Positions 1 through 6,098 of a DNA stretch of 11,074 bases are shown here, piece by piece. A program made the position numbers and the translations under genes. The stretch is from Rubrivivax sp. (GTDB lineage: Bacteria > Pseudomonadota > Gammaproteobacteria > Burkholderiales > Burkholderiaceae_C), in NCBI GenBank assembly GCA_030693565.1, contig JAUYAJ010000059.1, positions 1-11,074 on the forward strand. The letters run 5' to 3'. Positions within the stretch are counted from its first letter, which is position 1, and each line of letters starts with the position of its first letter. The notes beneath the pieces are model-generated. The model did not search any database. It had not been told where the DNA came from and saw only the letters and a list, made by a program, of their open reading frames with translations.

Positions 1-528
1 CCGATGTACCGCGCGATCTGCGACGCGCTGGGCATCAACGTGCTGTCGGTCGCCGAACAGCGCATCGCCAAGGGCTGGCTCGGCAGCGGCTCGCGGGTGA
101 CGCCTGACAACACCCAGGTCGATCGCACGCGGACCATCACCGTCGAGTTCGATGCCAACGCGCGCGGGCCATGGGAATTCAAGCCGGCACAGAGCTCGCT
201 GCAGGTGCACCCGGGTGAGTTGACGACGGTGATGTACGAGTTCCGCAATGCCCAGAACCGCACGATGGTGGCGCAGGCCTTGCCGAGTTATGCACCCAAG
301 CAGGCCAGCGCGCACTTCAACAAGCTCGAGTGCTTCTGCTTCAACGAATACAAGCTGGCACCGGGTGAGGCCAAGCAGTGGCCGGTGGTGTTCATCATCG
401 ACCCCAAGCTGCCCAAGGACGTGACGACGATCACGCTGTCCTATACGTTCTTCGAGGTCGGCGGCAAGGTGCCGGCAGCGCCACTGGCGACGCTGACGCC
501 GCTGGTGCCGGCCAAGGTGGGCGGATGA
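1..528 (+). CDS. ctaG: Cytochrome c oxidase assembly protein CtaG/Cox11, 5' end missing
   Basis: Copper chaperone that delivers copper to the CuB site of cytochrome oxidase subunit I; the family has an N-terminal membrane anchor and a periplasmic immunoglobulin-like domain. The reading frame is open to the first base, and 175 residues are visible. The ATG at position 4 is not a credible start: it lies inside the family's conserved P-(L/M)-Y segment just after the membrane anchor, so the anchor and start codon are upstream of the window. Visible hallmarks are the copper-binding CFCF motif (residues 111-114 of the fragment, in KLECFCFNE), the third conserved cysteine near the front (AICDALG, residue 7), and the VEFDAN...GPWEF strand region (residues 48-60). 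Its stop overlaps the start of the next gene by four bases (ATGA), so the two are probably translationally coupled. The preceding oxidase subunit genes presumably lie upstream, which is inference. Confidence 0.95.
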   Translation, partial: PMYRAICDALGINVLSVAEQRIAKGWLGSGSRVTPDNTQVDRTRTITVEFDANARGPWEFKPAQSSLQVHPGELTTVMYEFRNAQNRTMVAQALPSYAPKQASAHFNKLECFCFNEYKLAPGEAKQWPVVFIIDPKLPKDVTTITLSYTFFEVGGKVPAAPLATLTPLVPAKVGG

Positions 529-752
529 GCAGCCTGCGTCAAGCCAGCGCCCGGCCGCTGTCGTTTTGGCAGACGACTCGCGCCGTGCTGTGGTCGTTTT
601 TTGGCGTGCGGCGGTCGGCTGGCCTTGCTGCAGACTTGCAGCGGCTCAATCCGCTGCATGTCGTGGTCGCCGGCGTCGGCGCTGCGGCGCTGTTTGTGCT
701 GGCACTGGTGTTGCTGGTGAATTGGGTGATTGCCAGCGGCGTTGCCCGCTGA
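525..752 (+). CDS. DUF2970 small membrane protein in the cox locus
   Basis: A 75-residue protein of unknown function. The N-terminal half is basic and aromatic (FWQTTRAVLWSFFGVRR, residues 14-30). It is followed by LNPLHVVVAGV and one strongly hydrophobic segment at about residues 46-70, which predicts a single transmembrane helix with a cytoplasmic N-terminus. The motif S-F-(F/W)-G-(V/I)-R plus a C-terminal membrane helix is typical of the DUF2970 family, whose genes sit between ctaG and the subunit III gene in many betaproteobacteria. The start ATG overlaps the ctaG stop (ATGA, 525-528), which supports this start over upstream in-frame codons. The location suggests a role in oxidase assembly or stability, but nothing in the sequence proves this. 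The family assignment is from memory of the pattern and is fairly confident. Confidence 0.85.
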   Translation: MSSLRQASARPLSFWQTTRAVLWSFFGVRRSAGLAADLQRLNPLHVVVAGVGAAALFVLALVLLVNWVIASGVAR

Positions 753-790
753 GCGGTCCAGAGTTGTTCGCTTTCTAGAGTTTCGGTTCG

Positions 791-796
791 AGGAGA
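791..796 (+). promoter_or_regulatory. Shine-Dalgarno sequence of ctaE
   Basis: AGGAGA lies nine bases before the ATG at 806. It is the only strong ribosome binding site on the + strand side of the cox locus and fixes the ctaE start. Most downstream assembly genes lack one and appear to depend on coupling. Confidence 0.8.
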
Positions 797-805
797 AAGA
801 TCAAG

Positions 806-1690
806 ATGTCGGCCATGACGCCCGCGGGCAAAACGCCTTACTACTTCATTCCCGCACCTTCGGGCTACCCGGTGCTGGTGGCCTTCGGTCTGCTGCTGGT
901 GATCTTTGGCGCCGGGCAGTGGGTCAACGGAGCCGGCTGGGGTGCCTACGTGCTGCTGGTCGGCATGGTGTTCTGGCTCTCGGTGCTGTACCGCTGGTTC
1001 CGGCAGGCCATCAGCGAAAGCGAAGGGCATCTGTACTCCGACCGCGTCGACGTCTCGTTCCGCTGGAGCATGAGCTGGTTCATCTTCTCGGAGGTGATGT
1101 TCTTTGCGGCCTTCTTCGGCGCCTTGTACTGGGCCCGCGTGCATGCGCTGCCGATGCTGGGCAACCTGGATCACCAGATCCTGTGGCCCGACTTCAAGGC
1201 GATCTGGCCCAGCGCCGGTGGCGGCGCCACCGCGTCGCCCGCGGGCATCGTCGAGCCCTTTGCGACCATCAGCGCCTGGCCGCTGCCGACCATCAACACC
1301 GCGCTGCTGCTGACCTCGGGCGTGACGCTGACGATCGCGCACCATGCGTTGATCGCGGGCCAGCGTGCCAAGACCATCGGCTGGATGTGGATCACGGTGA
1401 TCCTGGGTGCGACCTTCGTCGGCGTCCAGGCCTACGAGTACATGCATGCCTATCAGGACCTGAACCTCAAGCTCAGCTCTGGCATCTTCGGCTCGACCTT
1501 CTTCCTGCTGACCGGCTTCCACGGCTTTCACGTGCTGGTGGGCATGCTGATGCTGCTCTTCATCACGCTGCGGCTGATGAGCGGCCACTTCACGCCCGAG
1601 CGCCACTTCGGCTTCGAGGGCGCGGCCTGGTACTGGCACTTCGTCGACGTCGTCTGGCTCGGCCTGTACTTCCTGGTCTACTGGTTGTGA
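806..1690 (+). CDS. ctaE: Cytochrome c oxidase subunit III
   Basis: Structural subunit III (CoxC/CtaE) of the aa3-type cytochrome c oxidase, an inner-membrane protein that stabilises the catalytic core and its proton uptake. The protein has 294 residues and ends in the subunit III signature HFGFEGAAWYWHFVDVVW (about 267-284) followed by the last helix. The conserved helix-III glutamate is present in WFIFSEVMFF (Glu96). About seven hydrophobic segments can be seen, with a loop at about 115-160 (LDHQILWPDF, IVEPF) typical of bacterial forms. The start ATG at 806 has a good Shine-Dalgarno at 791-796. It lies 53 bases after the DUF2970 gene, so it may be cotranscribed with ctaG. Transcription probably ends at the hairpin at 1719-1745. 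Nothing is truncated or unusual. Confidence 0.97.
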   Translation: MSAMTPAGKTPYYFIPAPSGYPVLVAFGLLLVIFGAGQWVNGAGWGAYVLLVGMVFWLSVLYRWFRQAISESEGHLYSDRVDVSFRWSMSWFIFSEVMFFAAFFGALYWARVHALPMLGNLDHQILWPDFKAIWPSAGGGATASPAGIVEPFATISAWPLPTINTALLLTSGVTLTIAHHALIAGQRAKTIGWMWITVILGATFVGVQAYEYMHAYQDLNLKLSSGIFGSTFFLLTGFHGFHVLVGMLMLLFITLRLMSGHFTPERHFGFEGAAWYWHFVDVVWLGLYFLVYWL

Positions 1691-1718
1691 GCGCTGGCGG
1701 CCACTGGCCGCCCGCCGT

Positions 1719-1745
1719 GAAAACGCCGCGTCATGCGGCGTTTTC
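1719..1745. terminator. Bidirectional intrinsic terminator between ctaE and the DUF2909 gene
   Basis: A perfect 11-bp inverted repeat, GAAAACGCCGC (1719-1729) and GCGGCGTTTTC (1735-1745), with a five-base loop. The stem is GC-rich at its top and has A4 on the left and T4 on the right, so each strand reads a GC stem followed by a short U run. It sits 28 bases after the ctaE stop and 20 bases after the stop of the convergent minus-strand gene, so it can serve both. Confidence 0.85.
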
Positions 1746-1765
1746 CGTTTCCAGCGCCGCCGGCA

Positions 1766-1987
1766 TCAGTAGCCGATCGGAATCCCGGTGGGCCGCATCC
1801 AGCCCATGGTCCAGCTCAGCAGGATGAACAGGAACAAGGCCACCGACAGCGCCACGCGCAGCGCCAGCGCCCATGCCATGCGGCGGTCGCGCTGGTCGCC
1901 CGGCCGGCCTTTGCGCAGCATGAAAAAGCCGGCACTGGCCAGCGCGCCCAGCACGGCCACCAGCATCAGCACAATCACGATCTTCAT
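1766..1987 (-). CDS. DUF2909 twin-transmembrane-helix small protein
   Basis: A 73-residue protein of unknown function encoded opposite to its neighbours. It consists of two hydrophobic helices (about residues 2-23 and 39-63) joined by a short, highly charged loop (LRKGRPGDQRDRRM, 24-37). The positive-inside rule predicts both ends outside and the loop in the cytoplasm. The sequence begins MKIVIVLMLVAVLGALASAG and ends in a short polar tail after WTMGWMRPTG, which fits the DUF2909 twin-TM family often found inside betaproteobacterial cox loci between the subunit III and SURF1 genes. No Shine-Dalgarno is seen before the ATG. An AATAAT element at 2001-1996 (minus strand) lies so close that the message could be nearly leaderless. 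A link to oxidase assembly is suggested only by position. Confidence 0.85.
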   Translation of the reverse strand: MKIVIVLMLVAVLGALASAGFFMLRKGRPGDQRDRRMAWALALRVALSVALFLFILLSWTMGWMRPTGIPIGY

Positions 1988-2023
1988 GGCCCGCGATTAT
2001 TCCACTGCCCCCGGCGCACCGCG
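1988..2023. promoter_or_regulatory. 36-bp divergent intergenic region, candidate promoters
   Basis: The gap between the divergent starts of the DUF2909 gene (minus) and SURF1 (plus) holds the AT-rich patch GATTATTCC at 1995-2003. Read on the minus strand it gives AATAAT (2001-1996), one mismatch from a consensus -10; read on the plus strand it gives GATTAT (1995-2000), two mismatches. No convincing -35 box is seen on either side, so this is only a candidate for promoters of the DUF2909 gene and of the assembly operon. Confidence 0.3.
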
Positions 2024-2743
2024 ATGCCACTGAACGGCCGCGCCTTCGTTGTGCTGCTGGCCGCGGTGGCCGGCGTCGTGCTGACGGCCCGCCTGGGCGT
2101 CTGGCAGCTCGACCGTGCGGCGCAGAAGACCGCGCTGCAGCAGGCGCTTGACCAGCGCCGCGAATTGCCGGCGCTGACCGCGGCCGAATTGACGCGCGAC
2201 GCTGCCACGGCGCCGGCCCAGCACTACCGGCGTGTGGTCGTCGACGGCCACTGGCTGGCCGAGCGCACGCTCTACCTGGACAACCGGCAGATGAACGGTC
2301 GCGTCGGCTTTTACGTCGTCACGCCGCTGCGCCTGGCCGACGACAGCGTGGTGCTGGTGCAGCGCGGCTGGCAGCCGCGTGACCAGCTCGACCGCAGCCG
2401 TGTCAACGCGCCGCCGACGCCGGTTGGCCTGGTGCGGCTGGTGGGCCGCGTTGGCCCTGCGCCGGCGCGGTTGTATGAGTTCGATGCGGCGGCTTCCGGG
2501 GTGATCCGGCAAAATATCGAATTGACCGCCTACGCGCACGAAACCGCGCTGCCGCTGCGCCCGCTGACCATCGTCCAGGAAGACGCTGCGGCGGGCACGG
2601 ATGACGGCCTGCTGCGGCAGTGGCCGCGACCGGCGGCCGGCGTCGACAAGAACCACGGTTACGCTTTCCAGTGGTTCGCCCTGGCCACCCTCATCCTGGG
2701 TCTTTATGTCTGGTTCCAACTCCTCCGCCCGCGACGCCGCTGA
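2024..2743 (+). CDS. SURF1 family cytochrome oxidase assembly protein
   Basis: SURF1/Shy1 homologue, which in bacteria helps place heme A in oxidase subunit I. The 239-residue protein has the family layout: an N-terminal helix (about residues 7-24) running into the signature LGVWQLDRAAQK (24-35), a periplasmic domain with GHWLAERTLYLDNRQM (75-90), GFYVVTPL (95-102) and VLVQRGWQPRD (110-120), and a C-terminal NHGYAFQWFALA (210-221) leading into the second helix. The ATG at 2024 is chosen because it places the first helix right at the N-terminus; the frame is open further upstream but runs across the opposite-strand DUF2909 gene. No Shine-Dalgarno is visible. The 3' end overlaps the next gene by 38 bases. 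It starts the SURF1 - thioredoxin-like - ctaA - ctaB - SCO block. Confidence 0.95.
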   Translation: MPLNGRAFVVLLAAVAGVVLTARLGVWQLDRAAQKTALQQALDQRRELPALTAAELTRDAATAPAQHYRRVVVDGHWLAERTLYLDNRQMNGRVGFYVVTPLRLADDSVVLVQRGWQPRDQLDRSRVNAPPTPVGLVRLVGRVGPAPARLYEFDAAASGVIRQNIELTAYAHETALPLRPLTIVQEDAAAGTDDGLLRQWPRPAAGVDKNHGYAFQWFALATLILGLYVWFQLLRPRRR

Positions 2744-3401
2744 ACCGCTGCGCCTGACCGTGCACGACATGGCCGCGCCCGACCTGGCCGCAGGCGGCGG
2801 CCGTCGCACCACCCATGGCCGCCTGAAGATGCTGCTCGTGCTGCTGGTTTGTGCGGCGCCGGTCGTCGCTTCCTACCTCACCTACTTCGTCATCCGGCCC
2901 CAGGCGCGGACCAACTACAGCGAACTGATCCTGCCGACGCGGCCTTTGCCGGCGCTGGCGCTGCAGGCGCTCGACGGCAGCGCCGTCGACGCGGCCTCGC
3001 TCAAAGGCCAGTGGCTGCTGGTGGCCGTGGGGCCGTCGGCTTGTGGCGAGGCTTGCCAGCGCCAACTGTTCACCCAGCGCCAGCTGCGCGAGATGCTCGG
3101 CCGCGAACGCGACCGCCTCGACAAGATCTGGCTGCTCACCGACGACGCACCACTGGCAGCGCCGCTGCAAGCGGCGCTGGACGGCGGCGCACCAGTGCGC
3201 GCACTGCGCGCCGACCGCGCCGCGCTGGCGAACTGGTTGGCGCCGGCCGCAGGGCAGGCGCTGGAGGACCATCTCTTCGTCGTCGACCCGATGGGCGAAT
3301 GGATGATGCGGGTGCCGGCCGCGCCTGAGCCGGGGCGCGTCAAGCGTGACCTGGAGCGGCTGCTGCGCGCCTCGGCGTCCTGGGATCAACCCGGCCGCTG
3401 A
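2706..3401 (+). CDS. Membrane-anchored thioredoxin-fold-like protein with CX3C, cox operon
   Basis: A 231-residue protein with a polar N-terminus, one transmembrane segment (about residues 42-63, LLVLLVCAAPVVASYLTYFV) and a periplasmic domain. The domain begins NYSELILPTRPLP and has the layout of SCO/thioredoxin-like proteins: LKGQWLLVAVG (99-109), then CGEAC (Cys113 and Cys117, a CX3C spacing like that of SCO proteins), KIWLLTDD (140-147) and HLFVVDPMGEWMMR (189-202). Unlike true SCO proteins it lacks CPDVC and shows no histidine at the same distance from the following aspartate. Homologues usually annotated as hypothetical membrane proteins occupy this position in betaproteobacterial cox loci. 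A role in copper or thiol handling for CuA or CuB is inference. The start at 2706 overlaps SURF1; ATG 2769 is an alternative that avoids the overlap, and neither has a clear Shine-Dalgarno. Confidence 0.85.
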   Translation: MSGSNSSARDAAEPLRLTVHDMAAPDLAAGGGRRTTHGRLKMLLVLLVCAAPVVASYLTYFVIRPQARTNYSELILPTRPLPALALQALDGSAVDAASLKGQWLLVAVGPSACGEACQRQLFTQRQLREMLGRERDRLDKIWLLTDDAPLAAPLQAALDGGAPVRALRADRAALANWLAPAAGQALEDHLFVVDPMGEWMMRVPAAPEPGRVKRDLERLLRASASWDQPGR

Positions 3402-3407
3402 CCCCTC

Positions 3408-4520
3408 ATGCAAGAAGCGAACTCGCTTGTCGACTGGGCGCCGCTGGCGCGGCTGGCCTTGCTGGCGCTGCTGCTGGCGCTGCTGCCGCTGTCCTGGATC
3501 TGGCTGCGTCAGCGCGGCGCCGACCTGCGCGCCCGGCTGGCGACGCTGACAGCGTTGACGCTGTTCCTGACCTTCGACCTCATCGTCTTCGGCTCCTTCA
3601 CCCGCCTGACCGACTCCGGCCTGGGCTGCCCCGACTGGCCGGGCTGCTACGGCGCCGCCAGCCCCTTCGGCGCGCGCGGTGAGATCCATGCCGCGCAGAG
3701 CGCGCTGCCGAGCGGACCGGTGACCTGGTCCAAGGCCTGGATCGAAATGATCCACCGCTACCTGGCGATGACGGTCGGTGTGCTCATCCTCGTCACCACC
3801 GTGGCCAGCTGGCTGGCGCGGCGGCGCCTGCCGCACTCACCCTGGTGGCCGACCTTCACCCTGGTCTGGGTCGTGTTGCAAGGCCTGTTCGGCAAGTACA
3901 CGGTGACGCTCAAGCTCTACCCGGCAGTCGTCACCCTGCACCTGCTGGGCGGGCTGGCGCTGCTGGCGCTGCTGGCAGTGCAGCGCGAGTCCTTCCTTGC
4001 CCGGCCGCTGACGCTGACGCCAGCGCTGCGCCGCGCCACCGCCGTCGGCCTGGCGCTGCTGATGCTGCAGATCACACTCGGCGGCTGGGTCAGCACCAAC
4101 TACGCCGTGCTCGCCTGCACCGGCGCGCCGCAGTGCAACGGCCAGTGGTGGCCGGCGATGGACTTCGGCGCCGGCTTCGTGCTGCTGCGCGAGCTCGGCC
4201 TGGCGGCCGACCGCAGCGTGCTCGACTTCGAAGCGCTGGTGGCGATCCACATGGCGCACCGGCTGGTCGCTGTGCTCGTGGTCGTGTTCCTGCTGGCGCT
4301 GGCCTGGCGGCTCTACCGGCAGGCCGAGCCGGCGCTGTGCCGCTTCGGCTTCGGCCTGGCCGCGCTGCTGTTGGCCCAGGTGGCCAGCGGTTTGTCCAAT
4401 GTGGTGATGGATTGGCCGCTGGCCGCGGCGCTGGCGCATTCGGCCGGCGCGGCCGCGCTGGTGCTGCTGTTCACCCTGCTGCTGGCACGCTCGGCCTCGC
4501 GGTCGCCGGCGCTTGCCTAA
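3408..4520 (+). CDS. ctaA: Heme A synthase (COX15/CtaA family)
   Basis: Inner-membrane enzyme that oxidises the methyl group on ring D of heme O to a formyl group, giving heme A for the aa3 oxidase. The 370-residue protein has about eight hydrophobic segments arranged as a duplicated four-helix unit. The four conserved histidines are seen in EMIHRYLA (His116), TLHLLGG (His178), HMAHRLVA (His284) and LAHSAGA (His344). Two periplasmic loops carry cysteine pairs: SGLGCPDWPGCYG (Cys74, Cys80) and LACTGAPQCNG (Cys237, Cys243). The front motif FGSFTRLTDSGLGCPDWPG is diagnostic. It starts six bases after the previous stop and is followed by ctaB, whose product supplies heme O. There is no clear Shine-Dalgarno, so expression probably depends on upstream translation. 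Confidence 0.96.
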   Translation: MQEANSLVDWAPLARLALLALLLALLPLSWIWLRQRGADLRARLATLTALTLFLTFDLIVFGSFTRLTDSGLGCPDWPGCYGAASPFGARGEIHAAQSALPSGPVTWSKAWIEMIHRYLAMTVGVLILVTTVASWLARRRLPHSPWWPTFTLVWVVLQGLFGKYTVTLKLYPAVVTLHLLGGLALLALLAVQRESFLARPLTLTPALRRATAVGLALLMLQITLGGWVSTNYAVLACTGAPQCNGQWWPAMDFGAGFVLLRELGLAADRSVLDFEALVAIHMAHRLVAVLVVVFLLALAWRLYRQAEPALCRFGFGLAALLLAQVASGLSNVVMDWPLAAALAHSAGAAALVLLFTLLLARSASRSPALA

Positions 4521-4533
4521 AATCGACACTTCC

Positions 4534-5451
4534 ATGGCCCAGACGCTCACCGCCCCCGCTGCCACCAGTTCCCGCTGGGCGCAGTTCTACGCCCTCACCA
4601 AGCCGCGTGTCGTGCAGCTGATCGCCTTTTGCGCGCTGATCGGCATGTTGCTGGCCGAACCCGGCTGGCCCGACCTGGCGCGCGTGGCCATTGCCACCCT
4701 GGGCATCTGGCTGGTGGCCAGCGCCGCCGCCGCCTTCAACTGCCTGGTCGAGCAACACATCGACGCCCGCATGGCGCGCACCGCCTGGCGGCCCACGGCC
4801 AAGGGCGAGCTGACCAATGTGCAGACCCTGAGCTTCTCGGCGACGCTGTGCGCCGCTGGCAGCGCCGTGCTCTACCTGTGGATCAACCCGCTGACGATGT
4901 GGCTGACCTTCGCCACCTTCATCGGCTATGCGGTCATCTACACGGTGGTGCTCAAGCCGCTGACGCCGCAGAACCTCGTCATCGGCGGCGCCTCGGGCGC
5001 GATGCCGCCGGTGCTGGGCTGGGCGGCGATGACGGGCGATGTCGGGCCCGAGGCGCTGATGCTGTGCCTGATCATCTTCCTGTGGACGCCGCCGCACTTC
5101 TGGGCGCTGGCGCTGTACCGCGCCGAGGACTACCGCAAGGCCGGCCTGCCGATGCTGCCCATCACCCACGGCCCGGAGTTCACGCGCTTGCAGGTGTTGC
5201 TGTACACGCTGGTGCTGTTCGCTGCCACGCTGCTGCCCTTCACCTACCGCATGAGCGGCTGGATCTACCTGGTGGCGGCGCTGGTGCTGGGGGTGATGTT
5301 CATCGCCTACGCCTTCCAGCTCTGGCGCGAGTACAGCGATGCGCTGGCGCGCAAGACCTTCCGCTTCTCCATCTGGCACCTGTCGCTGCTGTTTGCCGCA
5401 CTGCTGCTCGACCACTACCTGGACCCATGGCTGCAACGACTCGTCGGCTGA
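4534..5451 (+). CDS. ctaB: Protoheme IX farnesyltransferase (heme O synthase)
   Basis: UbiA-family membrane prenyltransferase that adds a farnesyl group to heme B to make heme O, the substrate of the adjacent CtaA. From the ATG at 4534 it has 305 residues and about nine hydrophobic helices. Recognisable parts are YALTKPRVVQL (residues 19-29), the first prenyl-diphosphate/Mg site AAFNCLVEQHIDARMART (67-83, with Asn69, Glu73 and Asp77), AWRPTAKGEL, and the second site WTPPHFWALALYRAEDYRKAGLPMLP. In the first site Glu and His stand where enterobacterial CyoE has Asp; this looks like the usual betaproteobacterial form. A TTG at 4513 would extend the protein by seven residues and overlap ctaA, but the ATG is preferred. 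The 3' end overlaps the SCO gene by 25 bases. Confidence 0.96.
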   Translation: MAQTLTAPAATSSRWAQFYALTKPRVVQLIAFCALIGMLLAEPGWPDLARVAIATLGIWLVASAAAAFNCLVEQHIDARMARTAWRPTAKGELTNVQTLSFSATLCAAGSAVLYLWINPLTMWLTFATFIGYAVIYTVVLKPLTPQNLVIGGASGAMPPVLGWAAMTGDVGPEALMLCLIIFLWTPPHFWALALYRAEDYRKAGLPMLPITHGPEFTRLQVLLYTLVLFAATLLPFTYRMSGWIYLVAALVLGVMFIAYAFQLWREYSDALARKTFRFSIWHLSLLFAALLLDHYLDPWLQRLVG

Positions 5452-6038
5452 TCTTCCTTGGCGCTGCGGCCGCGCTCACGCTGGCCGGCTGTGACCTGCT
5501 GGGCGGCGCCAAGCCGGCCTTCAAGGCCATCGACATCAGCGGCGCCGAATACGCGCGCGAGCTGAACCTGACCGACGCCGACGGCAAGGACCGCACGCTG
5601 GCCGACTTCAAGGGCAAGGTCACGGTCGTCTTCTTCGGCTTCACCCAATGCCCGGATGTCTGCCCGACGACCTTGCTGGAACTGGCGGCGGTGAAGAAGG
5701 CGCTGGGCGCCGACGGCGAGCGCGTGCAAGGGGTCTTCGTCACCGTCGACCCCGAGCGTGACACCGCGGCCGTGCTCAAGGCCTATGTCGACAACTTCGG
5801 CGCCGGTTTTGTTGCCTTGCGTGGCTCGGCCGAGCAGACCCAGGCCGCGGCCAAGAGCTTCAAGGTGTTCTACGCCAAGTCACCGGGCAAGACCGAAGGC
5901 AGCTACTCGATGGACCACACCGCGGGCTCCTACGTCTTCGACACCCAGGGCAAGGTGCGGCTGTTCACACGCTACGGCGTTGGCGCCGAAGCACTGACCC
6001 ACGACCTCAAACTGCTGCTGGGCGAGTCCACCCGCTGA
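5427..6038 (+). CDS. SCO1/SenC family copper chaperone lipoprotein
   Basis: SCO protein that helps assemble the CuA centre of subunit II, by copper delivery or by reducing its cysteines. The 203-residue product begins with a lipoprotein signal: RR near the N-terminus, a hydrophobic stretch, and the lipobox LAGC with Cys22. The residue after the cysteine is Asp, which in enteric bacteria keeps lipoproteins in the inner membrane. The thioredoxin-fold domain carries VVFFGFTQCPDVCPTT with the copper-binding pair Cys75/Cys79, VTVDPERDT (106-113), and the third ligand His164 in SMDHTAGSYVFD. The start is inside the end of ctaB (25-bp overlap), with no separate Shine-Dalgarno, so it is probably translationally coupled. 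It is the last gene of the + strand block, and a strong palindrome follows 12 bases after its stop. Confidence 0.95.
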   Translation: MAATTRRLIFLGAAAALTLAGCDLLGGAKPAFKAIDISGAEYARELNLTDADGKDRTLADFKGKVTVVFFGFTQCPDVCPTTLLELAAVKKALGADGERVQGVFVTVDPERDTAAVLKAYVDNFGAGFVALRGSAEQTQAAAKSFKVFYAKSPGKTEGSYSMDHTAGSYVFDTQGKVRLFTRYGVGAEALTHDLKLLLGESTR

Positions 6039-6050
6039 GTTTGTCATCGA

Positions 6051-6084
6051 CAGCAGAACGGCTCCCGCGGGAGCCGTTCTGCTG
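6051..6084. terminator. Perfect 34-nt palindrome, probable bidirectional terminator
   Basis: CAGCAGAACGGCTCCCG (6051-6067) is followed at once by its exact reverse complement (6068-6084), so RNA from either strand would form a hairpin of about 15 bp with a tiny loop. It lies between the convergent SCO and rpoH genes, 12 bases from one stop and 14 from the other. No T run follows on either strand, so it is not a textbook intrinsic terminator; termination or 3'-end protection is inferred from position and stem strength. Confidence 0.7.
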
Positions 6085-6098
6085 GGGGCCGGGGCGAA

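Noticed and set aside
539..1639. 366-codon open frame on the minus strand opposite the DUF2970 gene and ctaE
   Set aside because: It is rich in His, Gln, Arg and Ala with no domain logic, as expected of the complement of a GC-rich coding strand; the + strand genes are unmistakable.
1733..2023. 97-codon N-terminal extension of SURF1
   Set aside because: It would run antisense through the DUF2909 gene, is low-complexity, and would bury the first membrane helix; the ATG at 2024 gives the normal family layout.
3450..3500. Repeated CTGGCGCTGCTG units that look like a short tandem repeat
   Set aside because: They encode a Leu/Ala-rich membrane helix of CtaA; codon bias explains the repetition, and similar runs occur in other helices here.
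2691..3836. 381-codon minus-strand open frame
   Set aside because: Low-complexity Gln/Arg/His composition antisense to the thioredoxin-like gene and ctaA; no ribosome site or motif.
4513..4533. TTG start extending CtaB by seven residues
   Set aside because: No ribosome site and no family support; the ATG at 4534 gives a normal length.
4471..5436. 321-codon minus-strand open frame opposite ctaB
   Set aside because: Shadow of ctaB with the same artefactual Gln/His/Arg-rich composition.
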